DNA of 64,000 nt from Porphyra umbilicalis (GCA_002049455.2 KV918794.1:62001-126000), one strand, 5' to 3'; shown: positions 43,327-53,849, counted from the first letter of the stretch. A program made the numbers and translations. The notes: a model not told the origin generated them from the letters alone.

Positions 43327-43353
43327 AGGAACCGACCATCATGGTCGGTTCCT
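43327..43353. repeat. 27-bp perfect inverted repeat (13-bp arms, 1-base centre)
   Basis: AGGAACCGACCAT, a central C, then ATGGTCGGTTCCT. The two 13-base arms are exact reverse complements. It lies in non-coding sequence upstream of the minus-strand kinase gene. It could be a regulatory-protein site, a hairpin in a transcript, or part of an element end. Confidence 0.85.
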
Positions 43354-43599
43354 CTTGATGAGGGTACCGTACTGTACCCCCTCCCAATGGGCCAAAAACC
43401 TTGAAACTCGTGCCGGGGTCCCCCTCCAGAAGACCCGAGCTCCATGGAACTCGAGGTCCCCGAGGTCTCTCTAATCAGTGCCTCTATTCCTTTGCACTGT
43501 TTCTGACATGATGTTAGAAGGTTCCACCTCCTCTGCCCCCGTCCCCATCTCTTTCCCCCAGCAGTGATGCTTCTTCGCTTGACCTCCCCCTGCAATCGC

Positions 43600-43860
43600 T
43601 GTTTCCCCGCCCGCTGCTGCCTCCCCGCCGCTGTTGCCTCCCCCGCCCGCTGCTGCCTCCCCCGCCCATTTCTGCTCCCCCGCCCATTTCTGCCTCCCCC
43701 GCCCGCTGCTGCCTCCCCTGCCCGCTGCTTCCCCCCCCCCCCTCTGCTGTCCCCCCCTTGCTGTCCCCCCCGCTGCTGCATCTCCCCCGCTGCTGCACCC
43801 CTCCCGCTGCTGCTCCCCCCCACCTCTGTTACTTCCCCCCACCGTGGCTGGTCCCCCTCA
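43600..43860. repeat. Pyrimidine-rich minisatellite, about 17-19-bp units
   Basis: Variants of CCCGCCCGCTGCTGCCTC recur with interspersed CCCATTTCTGC forms. The plus strand is almost entirely C/T with occasional G for ~250 bp, so the minus strand is G/A-rich and could form G-quadruplex or triplex structures. Confidence 0.7.
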
Positions 43861-44406
43861 CGCCGCTGTCCCCCCACCGCCCATGTGTCCCCCACCGCCG
43901 CTGCCTCCACGATCGCCACTGCTTTCCCTCTCCGCCGCGGCTCTCCTGCCGACCGCCCACGCGTCGGGGTCGCCCGCCGCCGACCGCCAGCGGGGCGGTC
44001 GCCAGCGGCGGGGCGGCGCCAGGGGCAGTGGCGGCGGCCGGAAGCGCGGGCAGCGGCCAGGAGGGGGCGGCGGCCAGCGGCGGGGAGGTGCCGGCAGCGC
44101 GGGAGGCCGCCCAAGTGCGGGGTCGGCGACCAGGGGCTGGGGTCGTGGCCGGCAGCGCGGGCGGCCGCCAAGGCGGGGGGTCGCCCAGAGGCGGGGTGGC
44201 TGGCTGGCCGCGCGGTCGGCTGTCCGGCAGCAAGGGTGCCGCCCGGCGGTGGGGAGGTGGCTAGCGGCGGGGGCGGCGCCAGCAGTGGGAGCGACAGCCA
44301 GTGGCACGGCCAACAGCTGGGGGGGGTGGTCAGCTGCAAGAAGCGCGCGCGTAGCAACTGCGGCTACCGAGGGGGAGGGAGAGACAGCCAGTTCCCCCCC
44401 CCCCGC

Positions 44407-44457
44407 TCGCCAGAAGCAAAGTTTTGCTTCGTGTTTGAGATGCCCAGATACTATCTC
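44407..44457. repeat. Short dispersed repeat, copy A (~51 bp)
   Basis: TCGCCAGAAGCAAAGTTTTG followed by CTTCGTGTTTGAG and CAGATACTATCTC. It contains a near-palindrome GAAGCAAA-GT-TTTGCTTC. About 80% identical to the copy at 44959-45009, each preceded by a C-rich run. Confidence 0.75.
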
Positions 44458-44958
44458 ACGTGAGCCCGCTTTCTTCTGCAAAGGTAGCAAGATTTTTCCA
44501 CATGAACAGTCCACTATGGAGAGTATTATCTTCCCAACCGTCGGCCCGTACGAACCTCTGCCTTCCCAGTTACACGTGCATGTGCACACCAGCCTCATCA
44601 ACCTGAGTGTGCTCATTGTGGTCTCGCATGACATGGCCGCATGGAGCACCCCGATTGTGTGCCGTTCGAACCTAGAGCGGAGTCATCTTGTTGGACACAG
44701 CCTCCGCGGCAACGTCGATTCTCTGGCAAGGCGGCCTCCGACAAGGCGGAGCCCTTTGCAGCCGGTGCTGAGTGCACCGCTGGACATCGAGAGGTGCCTG
44801 CAGACACGATCTGTGCATATGACCACGTCGCCAAGTACCTAAATCGTTCTGAGGCACGTGGCCCCGATATGAATTCAAGCCTAGCCCCCCCCCAAAACCC
44901 CCCCACCACCCCCCCAAGCACTCCACGTGGCGCGCTCACAGGCCGCCCCGCCCCCCCC

Positions 44959-45009
44959 TCGCCAGAAACAGAATTTTGCTTCGTTGTTGACATTCTCAGA
45001 TACTACCTC
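44959..45009. repeat. Short dispersed repeat, copy B (~51 bp)
   Basis: TCGCCAGAAACAGAATTTTG followed by CTTCGTTGTTGAC and CAGATACTACCTC. Same orientation as copy A, 552 bp apart. Confidence 0.75.
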
Positions 45010-45222
45010 CCCAGGCGGTGAAGCCCGCGGCGGGGGAGCTCGACGAGCGGGTGCCGCCGCCGGCGCTGCCGCCGGGGGACGCGGCGGCGTCGGCAGGTGC
45101 CCGCGGGGAGGGACAGTGGGAGGCGCGGACGGCGGGCAGCGGTGCACGTGCACACGGTGCACTCCCGGCGTCGTTGAGGGTGCCATGGAACTCGGAAGAA
45201 GTGTTCCGGTGCAGCCCCACCA

Positions 45223-45525
45223 GAAATTTTGCACGGTATGTACCGTGTTCAGCGGCCTGAGAATACCGGGTTGCGCGGCCCAAAATCGATTGGGGGGATA
45301 GCAAAGTACAGTTCACCATGTACCGTGTTGAGATAGTCCTGGAATACCGAGTTTACCGGTGTACCCTGGATCCGGGGAACCTCCAAATCCCGAGTGGACC
45401 GGTATGTTGAGTGCGGTTGAACCCCCATTTCTGAGTGCTGAGTGGGTCTTTGACCCGGCATTTTGGGCCACGCAACCCGGTACTCTCGGGCCGCTGAACA
45501 CGGCGTACACCGTGCCAAACTTTTC
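45223..45525. mobile_element. MITE-like element with ~65-bp terminal inverted repeats (~303 bp)
   Basis: The left arm 45223-45286 (GAAATTTTGCACGGTATG ... GCGGCCCAAAAT) pairs with the right arm 45460-45525 (ATTTTGGGCCACGCAACC ... CCGTGCCAAACTTTTC) as reverse complements with a handful of differences. Shared blocks include CACGGT, GTGTTCAGCGGCC, TACCGGGTTGCG and GGCCCAAAAT. The interior holds a further diverged copy of the GTACCGTGTT...GAATACCG motif. No coding capacity. I could not find a convincing target-site duplication, so the superfamily is unassigned and the outermost bases are approximate. Confidence 0.75.
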
Positions 45526-48226
45526 TCGTCGGTCCGACGGCACGAGCGCGCGCGCCGCCCAACGCGTCGCGGGGGGGGGTGAGACCCCGCCGGCGGCGGC
45601 GGGGCGGCGGCGCCATGCGCCCGCGTCGCCGGGGGCGGTGGCGGGCGGAACGCGCTTGCCGAGACGTCGGGCCCTGCCGGCACCGCGGCGGGATGGTGCA
45701 CCCGGTCGGGCGTGCGGGGAGTGCGGGGAGCCCCCCCCCCCCCTCCCCGCAGCGCGCGCGTGTGGGTGTCCCCGCCGTTGCCGCCGCGCCACCCGCCCGC
45801 CTCAACGTCACCCGCACGGACCGCGGCGGCCGACGCGCCGCGCCGCGCCGCCGCCGGCCGCACCGCCCGCCGCGCGTGCCAAGTCCGAGGCGGCGCGGCC
45901 CCCCCCCCCCCCGCCGCGTCGACGCGGCGGCAGCGCTGACGGCGGCGGCGCCCGGCGAGGCGCCCCCCACACACCTCGCCCCCCCGCCACGGTCTGACGG
46001 GGGGCCGCCGCCGCCGCCGTCGGCAGCGGCCGTTGGGAGCGGGGGCGCGCGCCGGCATTGGCGCCGCCGCCCCCCCGACGGCCGCTGCCGCCGCCGCCGC
46101 CGCGCTCGCCACCGCCGCGACTACGACGGGCGGCGGCGGCGGTGGTGCTTTTTGCAGGTGGCTGGCTTGCCGTGGACGTGCGCGGCGGCGCGGGGGGGTG
46201 AGTCGCGGAGGCTGGTCGTCGGCGGCTGCTTTGTCTCTGTGCCCGCCTTGCGGATGGGGGCGGGCGCCTTTTGAGGGGGGTGGGGGGGGGGGCGGGAGTG
46301 ACGGTTGCGGCGGCTGCGGCGGCAATGCCGCTGTGCATGCCTGGTGGTGGGGGGGTGGGCGCTTTGCTGTCGGCGGCGGGGTGACGCGGCCGCAGGGGCG
46401 GGGGCGGCGCCGGTTTGTCGCTAGTGCCGTGACTTTTGCCCGTGTTTGCGCGACGGCGCGTGGGGGAGGAGCAGCGGCGGCGGATGGTCGTCGGCGACAC
46501 TGTTGACACCGTGTTCGGAGGGGAACACCTGCCAAGACGCCGGCGCCGTTCCCACTCCCCCCGGCCGGCATCCTGGTACACGCCCCCCTTCCCGCTCCAA
46601 CGCTGCGGCCGTGCTCTCCCTCACCGCCGTGATTGCCGCTGACTTTTTCTCAGTCTTGACCATGACGGACGCTGCCGCTTCTGGGCGAGGAAGGCGGCCA
46701 CCACGGACTGCGGCGACCCGACTGTCGCTGTGGTCAGCGTGGGACGAGTGCAGAGGCGGCAGGGAGCAGTTGGCGGCTGGGGGGGAGGCATCGCAGGTAC
46801 GCTGCGTGGCGGAAGGGGGGTACTGAGTGCGCGCGTGGGTGTGTGAGAGCAGATTGTGGCGGCAGCGGCTCCTGGGAGCGTCGGTGGCGGCGGTCGCGGC
46901 GGCTGCTTGCGTCGTACCCGCTCCAAGCGGGCGAACGCCGCGCGCCCCCCGTGGGCTTTGGCCGCCGCCGCCCCCGCCCCCAAGATCGGCGGGCGGCGGC
47001 GGCACCGTGGTTGGCTGGCGGCGCCGGTGTGCCGCTCTCCATACGACCGTTTGCGGCGTGTGGCGGGCGGCGGGAGTGGGAAGGTGCCTTGGGCGTGTAC
47101 GCGTGGACGTGAGTGACGCGGGCGGCGTCGACGGGGCAATAATGGCTGGTGCCGGTGACCGCGGCGCCCGCACCCGCGCGCCCAGCGGGTGATTGCCCAC
47201 AGCGCGGCCGTCGTTGGCGGCGGCGTGGTCGACGCGCGCCCCTGTGGGTTGGATCGACGGCCGGCGGCGTCGCGGCTGGTGGTGGGTAGCGTCGTCGCCT
47301 CTGTCGCCGCGGCAGCTGGGCGCGGCGTCGGCGGCTGCACACGCGGCGCGATGCGTGGATGAGGTGGGGGTGGCACCTGGGAAGGTGGGAGGGACGACGG
47401 TCCAGCTGCTGCGCCGTTGGCGCCGTCCATCGACACGGGGCGCGGAGCCCGCACGGACGCAGGCACCGCGTGACAGACGGTGGGGATGCCCCGCCCCCCC
47501 CCAGAGGTTGGGCGGGATGCGGCGCCCATTGATCGCGGTGGAAGGTGGGAGCGGTGGCAGAGTCACCCCCGCCACAACCGCGACGGACTTGCCATCGCTC
47601 CGATGGGCGGCGGGCAGGTCACCGCCGCGGTCGTCGGCGGTGGCGGCAGCGGTCGTCCACGCGTCCGTGACCGGTGGCCAGCCGCCATGCCACCGTGACG
47701 ACGCGGAGCGGCGGCGGAGGCTGCGCCTGTTGTGCTGGCGGGGGGCGGGGTGTGGCGGGATGGGTGGGGGATAGGAGGAGGGCGCTGTCGTGCTAGGGGC
47801 GACTCGGCGCGATGGCAACGAAGACCAGAGCGGCGACGGCCGTGGCGCCCGCGCCCGCAGTCGCAGCCAGTGGGCGGGCGCAGCGTGGCTGCTGAGCGCG
47901 TCTGCCGCCCACACCCGTCGCAGTCAGACCGGCGGTCGACCGGCGGCAGCGTCGCTGGGGGCTGGGGGCGTCTACGCTACCGCCACCACGACCCGACGTG
48001 GCGAGAGAAACGGGCGGGACGCCGTGCGGTTGGGATTGCGGGGTCGTTGCGGCCCACATTGTGGCGAGCGGCGGCGGCGCCAGTCGCGGCTGCTGCAGCC
48101 GCGACACCTGCCGCGAGCGGGCGAATCCCGCGCGGCTGCCGTCGGCCGTGACCGCCGACACCGCCCATCCCACGATGGGCGGCCGCGCTCGCTTGCACGG
48201 TTTGTGCCGCGATCAGGTCGCGGTCC
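45526..48226. other. GC-rich region with no firmly supported gene
   Basis: Long frames are open on both strands, as expected at this GC level. The least repetitive is a minus-strand frame at 46421-47914 (listed separately at low confidence). I see no domain, RNA gene or clear repeat array. Confidence 0.35.
46421..47914 (-). CDS. Hypothetical ORF, unrecognised (weak)
   Basis: A 497-codon frame rich in Ala, Pro, Arg, Thr and His with no family I recognise. It contains stretches such as VMVKTEKKSAAITAVREST near the C terminus that are less repetitive than typical GC artefacts, which is the only reason to list it. There is no C/T-rich leader at a good ATG. It may well be spurious. Confidence 0.15.
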   Translation of the reverse strand: MWAADALSSHAAPAHWLRLRARAPRPSPLWSSLPSRRVAPSTTAPSSYPPPIPPHPAPRQHNRRSLRRRSASSRWHGGWPPVTDAWTTAAATADDRGGDLPAAHRSDGKSVAVVAGVTLPPLPPSTAINGRRIPPNLWGGAGHPHRLSRGACVRAGSAPRVDGRRQRRSSWTVVPPTFPGATPTSSTHRAACAAADAAPSCRGDRGDDATHHQPRRRRPSIQPTGARVDHAAANDGRAVGNHPLGARVRAPRSPAPAIIAPSTPPASLTSTRTRPRHLPTPAARHTPQTVVWRAAHRRRQPTTVPPPPADLGGGGGGGQSPRGARGVRPLGAGTTQAAAATAATDAPRSRCRHNLLSHTHARTQYPPSATQRTCDASPPAANCSLPPLHSSHADHSDSRVAAVRGGRLPRPEAAASVMVKTEKKSAAITAVRESTAAALEREGGRVPGCRPGGVGTAPASWQVFPSEHGVNSVADDHPPPLLLPHAPSRKHGQKSRH

Positions 48227-48874
48227 CTACTTGCACAGCAACCTGCCTTCCTTCCCGCTGTACAGGAAGCCGACGTCCACGTACGCGCGGGCGGCGGTCG
48301 ACCCCACCGCGGCCGTGTCACGTGGCCGCAGCGGCTGCCGCAGGGTGCCGGGCTGCGGCACCCCGGTGGACCACACCCCGGCGGTTGGGGCAGCCGCCAC
48401 CGCTCTCGCTGCTGCGCCGAGCGGCCGCGCACGCGCTGCGCGCGCGGTGGCGACAGCGGCGGCGGCTCTACGAGCGAAGGAGCCTCTGTGCGGGGTGGGC
48501 CGCTGCGGTCGGGCGCGCCGGCGTGGGTGCCGGCGGCGGCAACGGTGGCCCACCGCCACAGACGGGGCCGCCACCTGTGCCACCGCCGTTGCAGCGTCGG
48601 CCTCTGCGGTGCCAACACTGATGTCGGCGTCCACCCCGATGGCGGGGCGCTCGCCTGCTCGCCGGGCGGCCACGGCGGCGGCGGCGGCGTCGACGGTGGG
48701 GGCGCCTGGTGGGAACAAGAGTGCTGCAGGTACTGTCGGTCTGTGCCCGCCTGCACCCTCCCCCCGCCTCTGTGGGACGTACAGGGGCGCACCTGGAGCG
48801 TGGTAGGTGCCCAGCAGTACAGGCGTGTGGCTCGCTTGCGCCATGGACAGCGCAGCCATACTAGGACGGTTCAA
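48227..48874 (-). CDS. Hypothetical ORF, unrecognised (weak)
   Basis: A 215-aa frame. The first third (MAQASHTPVLLGTYHAPGAP, ALLFPPGAPTVDAAAAAVAARRAG, AIGVDADISVG) has a plausible amino-acid mix; the rest turns Arg/Ala-rich. It ends FLYSGKEGRLLCK. No known domain. It could be a first exon or a chance frame. Confidence 0.25.
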   Translation of the reverse strand: MNRPSMAALSMAQASHTPVLLGTYHAPGAPLYVPQRRGEGAGGHRPTVPAALLFPPGAPTVDAAAAAVAARRAGERPAIGVDADISVGTAEADAATAVAQVAAPSVAVGHRCRRRHPRRRARPQRPTPHRGSFARRAAAAVATARAARARPLGAAARAVAAAPTAGVWSTGVPQPGTLRQPLRPRDTAAVGSTAARAYVDVGFLYSGKEGRLLCK

Positions 48875-49010
48875 TCAGTCGGAACGGGGGGGGTCGAAAA
48901 GCCCCTGTTGGGATCAAACAGGCTGGTTTGAGACCCCCCGAAACGACCATACTGGACCGGCCTACACTGGACAGTGTCCGTGAACGGGGCCGACGACCGC
49001 ATGCGGTCAT

Positions 49011-49018
49011 CTTACCGC
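49011..49018. repeat. 8-bp target-site duplication, left (CTTACCGC)
   Basis: Pairs with CTTACCCC at 51553-51560, seven of eight bases identical, flanking the second hAT copy. Confidence 0.75.
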
Positions 49019-49445
49019 CATGGACGGCAAAATTTCAAATTCTTGGCGGAGGACTTCGATTAAACGATCGCTTAATTGAAAAATCTCTATTTTTTAGATT
49101 AATCGAACAATAATCGATCTATTTATTTGGGTCTCTTCTTTGCCCAACGCCGACTGGAGCAACCACCGCCGAGGCGGCCGTCGTCACCTGCTACCACCCA
49201 GCGTCTGCATCTATACCACGAGTGCTCTCCGCCAGTATACTGGTCCCGCCGCCGATGCCCCCCACACCCCAACAGGCGTCTCCACCGGCACCGCTCGCCC
49301 CCGCAGAGTCGGCGCAGTGTGCGGAGGTGGAGGGGACGCCGCCGGCGCCGCACATGGAACAGGCTGCGTCGCGGCTGATGGTTCCCACTTCGAGACCGGC
49401 ACCGGCCGCGTTCGCGCTGGGGGCGGTCAGGCGGCGGTCGCGCCT

Positions 49446-51268
49446 CACAGCGCGTTGATGAAATCTCGTGTCAGGTTCCAAGGTATCTGCAACAAGGCCG
49501 AACCGTATTGCTGCTCGACCCCTTTGCGTTCAGAGAGAGATCGAAAATGAGTACATAACTCCTCTTTGCCCAATCTTTAAGGAGAAGTTCACATCCTTCG
49601 AGACATATGTTGCGAGACTCGCCGCAATGATCCCTCGGAGGTCTCGGGGAAGAAGTGGAGCAAGACCCTGACGGAGGAAAGGATGTGACACCGGCCAGCA
49701 TTGAGGATACATGCCAAAGATGCATTGAAAGACACGGTCGCTTTATTGTTGCTCGGCGCGGGCACGGGTGGCAGAGCAGACACGAAATCGATAAGAAAGC
49801 CACGGTGTGCTACAGAGTCACGCAGACATGTAGCTAACTGCACACAGCCGCAAACTCTGACAGAGCTACAGGCCACCGGACAACAGCAAGCTCACCATGT
49901 CAGCGACTCGCGGACACCACGCATGCATGTGCGTATGACACAAGTTACTCGACTTCGATGTCAGCAACACCCATTGGTTTGCAAAGAAACAGAAGCCAAG
50001 AAAGAGGAAGCCATCGCACATATGCATGGTAAGGATACATGGGGGACGGGCGAGCGAACACGAAAAAGAAGTACGTGGTCAGTTCATCCAACCCATCCAC
50101 CACCCACCCACCGCGCGCGTCACACTATCCACACTGCGCCAGTGTGGATCCCCACCCAATCGCCACCACCACTAGTCCAGCGACTGCAAACGTCGTCCGG
50201 CCCGTCGTAGAGTGACTCCCCCCCGCCCCCGTGCGAGCTGGAGAGAATGCGTGGGATGGAGGGGATGCAGATAAGAATACGACAGGAACGAGGGCGGTCG
50301 GCAGGAGGGTGGGCGGGGCGATCGAACAGAGGGTGGCCGGGGCTTCCGGCCAGGAGGGTGGGTGGGGCGGTCGACCAGAGGGTGGGCGGGGCGGTCCGCC
50401 AGGAGGGTGGGCCGAGCGGTCGGCCAGGAGAGCGAGCGGGGATGTTGGCAGCACTTGTGCACTTGGGCGGCAGCCAGGAGCGGGGCTGGGGGCAGCATGG
50501 CAGTCACCTGCACACATGCCGAGGGCGCGCATTGGCGCCGCCCAGCACTTCGAATTATTATTAATCGCCCCGCTATCCCCAAGCACAAGGCTTGACGTTT
50601 TCCAGCCCGCTGGTTGGCTGCCCGGTTGACCGGGGGCGCATCCTGGGTCCCCATTGGTAGCAGACTATCATGCCAACAGGTACTGAACAAAGTCTGGCTG
50701 ACACAAGCTACGACGGTGAGGCGTCCGAGCAGAGGTCTCCATGTGCCCGCAAGAATGCATACTGTGTACGCCAAGTCTGCCTTGAACTGGGTGTGAAGGG
50801 TGCCGTTTGATCGCGCAAGGAGGACCTGCCCCATGACCCTGCCAGAGCTCTGCACGGCAATGCCAGCAGCCGTCCCACTCTAGCGACACCGTTTGCGCCC
50901 CCATCCTCCCCGACCCCCTCGGCATGTATGTGCAGCCCCCCTCGCCCCCCCCCCCCCTGCCAGCAGGAGAAAGGAGTGGGAGAGGACAGGAAAGGAGGCA
51001 AGCACAAGTGTCCGTGGTTGGGCGGTGCCCGCAGCTATTGGGAGTAGACGAGTACGCACATGGGTAGGGGTGACCAGGTGGGTGGGGTAAGAAGGTCTCT
51101 GGGGGTGTCAGAAAGCCTTCTCAGACAGAGCCTTTTAGAGATCGACACAGCGACATTTGCGAGGATGGTGTCACGAGGTTTGCTGCATGGAAAAACATTT
51201 CTCTCACGACCTCTCACGGTTCGCATATATTTTAAGTTCTCCGTGACCCAATTTGACAACGTGCTGTG
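49446..51268. mobile_element. Nested 1,823-bp DNA transposon with CACAG termini and 2-bp (CT) duplication
   Basis: Copy 1 of the hAT element shows the empty site (GCGCCT|GAAAAAG). In copy 2 the same point reads GCGCCT-CACAGCGCGTTG ... CAACGTGCTGTG-CT-GAAAAAG. The ends are inverted repeats (CACAGCGCGTTG against CACAGCACGTTG, 11 of 12) and CT is duplicated. CAC-type ends with 2-3-bp duplications recall the CACTA/EnSpm superfamily, but that is inference. It is less GC-rich than its surroundings, has no long convincing ORF and contains a minisatellite, so it is probably non-autonomous. Confidence 0.85.
50300..50432. repeat. Minisatellite of ~24-bp units inside the nested transposon
   Basis: About five units of the form GGTGGGCGGGGCGGTCGACC / AGGAGGGTGGG with substitutions (CGGTCGAACAGAGGG, CGGTCGACCAGAGGG, CGGTCCGCCAGGAGG, CGGTCGGCCAGGAG). 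G-rich on the plus strand. The frames across it are not genes. Confidence 0.75.
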
Positions 51269-51552
51269 CTGAAAAAGCAGCAGCCGCATCTCTGCCGGCC
51301 GCCGTCGGTCACGAGGCGGCGCGCTGCCGCCCGTGGCACCTGGTAGTAGCCGAAGAACGATGCCAGCACCGAAAGGCAGTGCGAGGGGAGATGGTTGGCC
51401 GCGTCAGCGACGTTCCAGGGCGCCACGTCGCGGGCACCGCGATAAAATCCAAAAATGCAATAAATGCATGAGATCGGCTCCTTGTTAATCGTCGATCAAT
51501 CGCAGATTAATTCATTGGATAAATGCACTGATTTAATCGTTGCTATCCCATG

Positions 51553-53678
51553 CTTACCCCACTTGTATTGATATGAGCCTTGTTCATAACTCTATGCGGA
51601 ATTGTCATACACCCCCTGCCCCGTCCGGTCGCTCAAACAGTCAAAAAACCGCCACCACCACCGCTGCTGCACCCACGCACCCTTCGCAGCGTGACCCAGC
51701 CAGCAGCAGCGCCCTCTGCTCGCCGCGACCGCCTGGCGATCGTGCCACGGCTGGCGGGGGCGGCGCGTGGTGCCCCCGCCGCCGCGCGCGTGACGGGCGC
51801 AGCGTGCGGGACGCTGCACCACCCGCCCCTCGCCGCCGCCGGGCCGGCGGCCCCAAGGATCTGGTCATCAAACCAGCACACGCCCGCCCCGGCGGCGGGT
51901 GGGGGGCCCGCCGGGCCTCGTGCGCCGCACCCCACACCGCTGCGAGCCGACTGTGGCCGGCCGCGCGGCGGGCCGACGCGCGCGGAACGCGCAGCCGGGG
52001 CCGACGGACAGCGGCGGCGCGGCTGCCAGCGGGCGGGCGACGACGGGCGTCGAGACCACGACCGCTGGTCGAGGGCGGCGGCCGTGCCGCGCCGTCCCCC
52101 CCGTGCTCGCGCGTGCGCGTGCACGGTCGGTTGTGGGCGGGGCGGGACAGGGCCGCTGGGCGCTGCCACACGCCCGTCGTGCGAGGGGCGCTGGTAGTGC
52201 GCGACGCGGGGGGCGCAGGGGGCGGCGGGCGGAGGCGGACGGGGGGAGGGCGGCCTGCGCCGTGGGGAAGAGCCGGCGCCGCCGCGTGTCGCGGGCGCGC
52301 GCAGCGGGTCGGGTGGTGCGGCGGCGCGGCCGGTAGCGACGGCGGGAGGCGCGGCGGCGGCGGCCCGCGGGTACAGCCACGGGTGTCAGGCCAACGGCGG
52401 CGGTGCAAGGCCCGCCCGCACCGCGCTCGGAGCGGCCGCGCGTCGTCCCGCTGGCGTGACTCGTCTTTGTGGTGCCGCGTCGACGACACGTGCGGGGTCA
52501 CCCCCCCCCCCCCCCCCCCCCGCGCTCACCCCGTTTTTCCCCCACGCCACCCCCGCCGGCGTGCGCAGCGGCGGCCGCGTGTCGGCCCGGCGTGCGCAGC
52601 GGGCACGCGCGAGCGCCGCGCTCGCGACTGGGGCGCGGCCGCCCCGCCGCTGACGCTGCCGACGGCCGCCGGCCCGCCGCGGGGGGCACAGCGCCACGAG
52701 GCGGCGGCGGCGGTGCCACACGGGCGCGTGTCGGGGCGGTCTGGTGGAAGGGGGGGGGGGGGGGGGGGGGGGGGGGAGGTGGTGGGCCGCTGGGTGGCTG
52801 GTGGCCTGCCAGACATCCGCGTTGGCGGGCGCCGGTGGCCGTACCGCGCCGCGCACACGCGTGGGGGGTGGGAGTCGCCCCGCCCGTTGGTGGTGGGCGC
52901 CGGCGGCGGGTGGCGGACGCCAGCGCCCCGCGACCTCGACGGGCGCAGGGGCGACGAGCCCCGCCCCTGCGCGCCCGCGGTGCGGTGGTGTGGGAGGTGG
53001 GAGGCGGGAGGGGGGACCGCCGCCGCGTCCCGCCGCGAGGGGGCACGCCGCAGGGGGGGAGAGGGGCGGAGGGGGGAGCGCACGCCGGTGCGCCCCCGCG
53101 TGCGCCCGCGCGCCACCGTCGCGCGCCGCCGCCCCAGGCGGCCGCCGTACCCGCCCGCCGCGCGCCGCGGCCCGTGGACGGCGGCGCGGGGGGCCACGGC
53201 GTTGCCGACGCGGCGCGGGTGGGTGTGTTGCTGCCCCCCGCGCGGGCGGCGTCTGCATTGACCGGCCGCGGCGGGTGGGCGCCACCCCCCCGCGGCCGAC
53301 AGTGGTGTCTGCCGCGCGGGCGCGGCGCGCGTCGGGCGCCTTGCGCGCCAGCCTCTTTTTCTTTTCTTTTTTTCTTTCTTTTTTTTTTTTTTTTTGCGCG
53401 TCGCCGCCCGCGCCTGCGGCCGGCCGGCGGCGTCGCGGGTGCGGTCGCCGCGCGCGTCGCCGGCCGGTCGCGACGCCGCGACGCGGGAGCGGCGGCCGCG
53501 TCGGTGACGGCAGACGGCCGGCGGGCGTAACGGGATGGGTAACGTCCTCCCGACCGCTGACGGCGGGGCGGGGGCGAGGCTCGGGCTTGGGGGGGGGGGG
53601 GGGGGGGGGGCGCCGCCGGGGGGGGGGGGTGCGCCGCCATTCCCACCTTAACGGCGTGCGGCAGCCGCCGCGGGCGGG

Positions 53679-53710
<32 letters not shown>

Positions 53711-53849
53711 ATGGCGGCGGCGGGCGACACCCCGGCGCCGGGCGGCCGCCGACCGGGCACCCCCCCCCCCCCCCCGCCCGCCCCCGGCGACGGCCCGCCG
53801 GGGGCGGCCGGCGCCCCGCGCCTCCTCTGGCGTCTTTGGCGAAGACGCC
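51553..53849. other. GC-rich gap before the NDR kinase, no supported gene
   Basis: It begins with the right target duplication of hAT copy 2 (51553-51560). Very high GC with several long G and C runs (for example near 52501-52520, 52750-52776, 53590-53610). Frames are open on both strands but rich in Arg, Pro, Gly and Ala without recognisable domains. A T-rich tract lies at 53345-53396. The last part should contain the kinase promoter. Confidence 0.4.
53345..53396. repeat. 52-bp T-rich (pyrimidine) tract
   Basis: Plus strand is CTCTTTTTCTTTTC followed by longer T runs with single C interruptions, within sequence otherwise far above 70% GC by eye. It could be a pyrimidine promoter tract for the downstream kinase or, on the other strand, the tail of an inserted poly(A) sequence; no retroposed gene is visible next to it. 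Confidence 0.7.

Larger units (their letters stand above)
42703..45222. other. Gene-poor region with simple repeats and short dispersed repeats
   Basis: No gene that I can support. It contains a 27-bp perfect palindrome (43327-43353), a pyrimidine-rich minisatellite (about 43600-43860), GGC-rich low complexity (43960-44330) and a pair of related ~51-bp repeats (44407-44457, 44959-45009). Long minus-strand frames through the minisatellite translate to Gly/Arg/Gln repeats and are artefacts of it. Confidence 0.5.
49019..51552. mobile_element. Non-autonomous hAT-superfamily element, copy 2, interrupted by a nested transposon
   Basis: The left part (49019-49445) and right part (51271-51552) align with copy 1 at 24775-25483 throughout, including the CATGGA...start, the ATTAATCGA-type subterminal blocks and the AATGCAATAAATGCATGA block near the right end. 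Without the insert and its 2-bp duplication the core is 709 bp, the same as copy 1. The flanking octamers CTTACCGC/CTTACCCC differ at one position, so this insertion is probably older than copy 1. It carries no transposase. Confidence 0.9.

Noticed and set aside
42378-44357. 659-codon minus-strand frame with Gly/Arg/Gln repeats
   Set aside because: Most of it is translation of the pyrimidine minisatellite at 43600-43860 and adjacent simple sequence.
44407-45009. Helitron 3' end suggested by a hairpin-like core
   Set aside because: No CTRR terminus at the expected distance after the hairpin and no TC start or Rep/helicase nearby; the PIF1 gene at 309 is far away and lacks a Rep domain.
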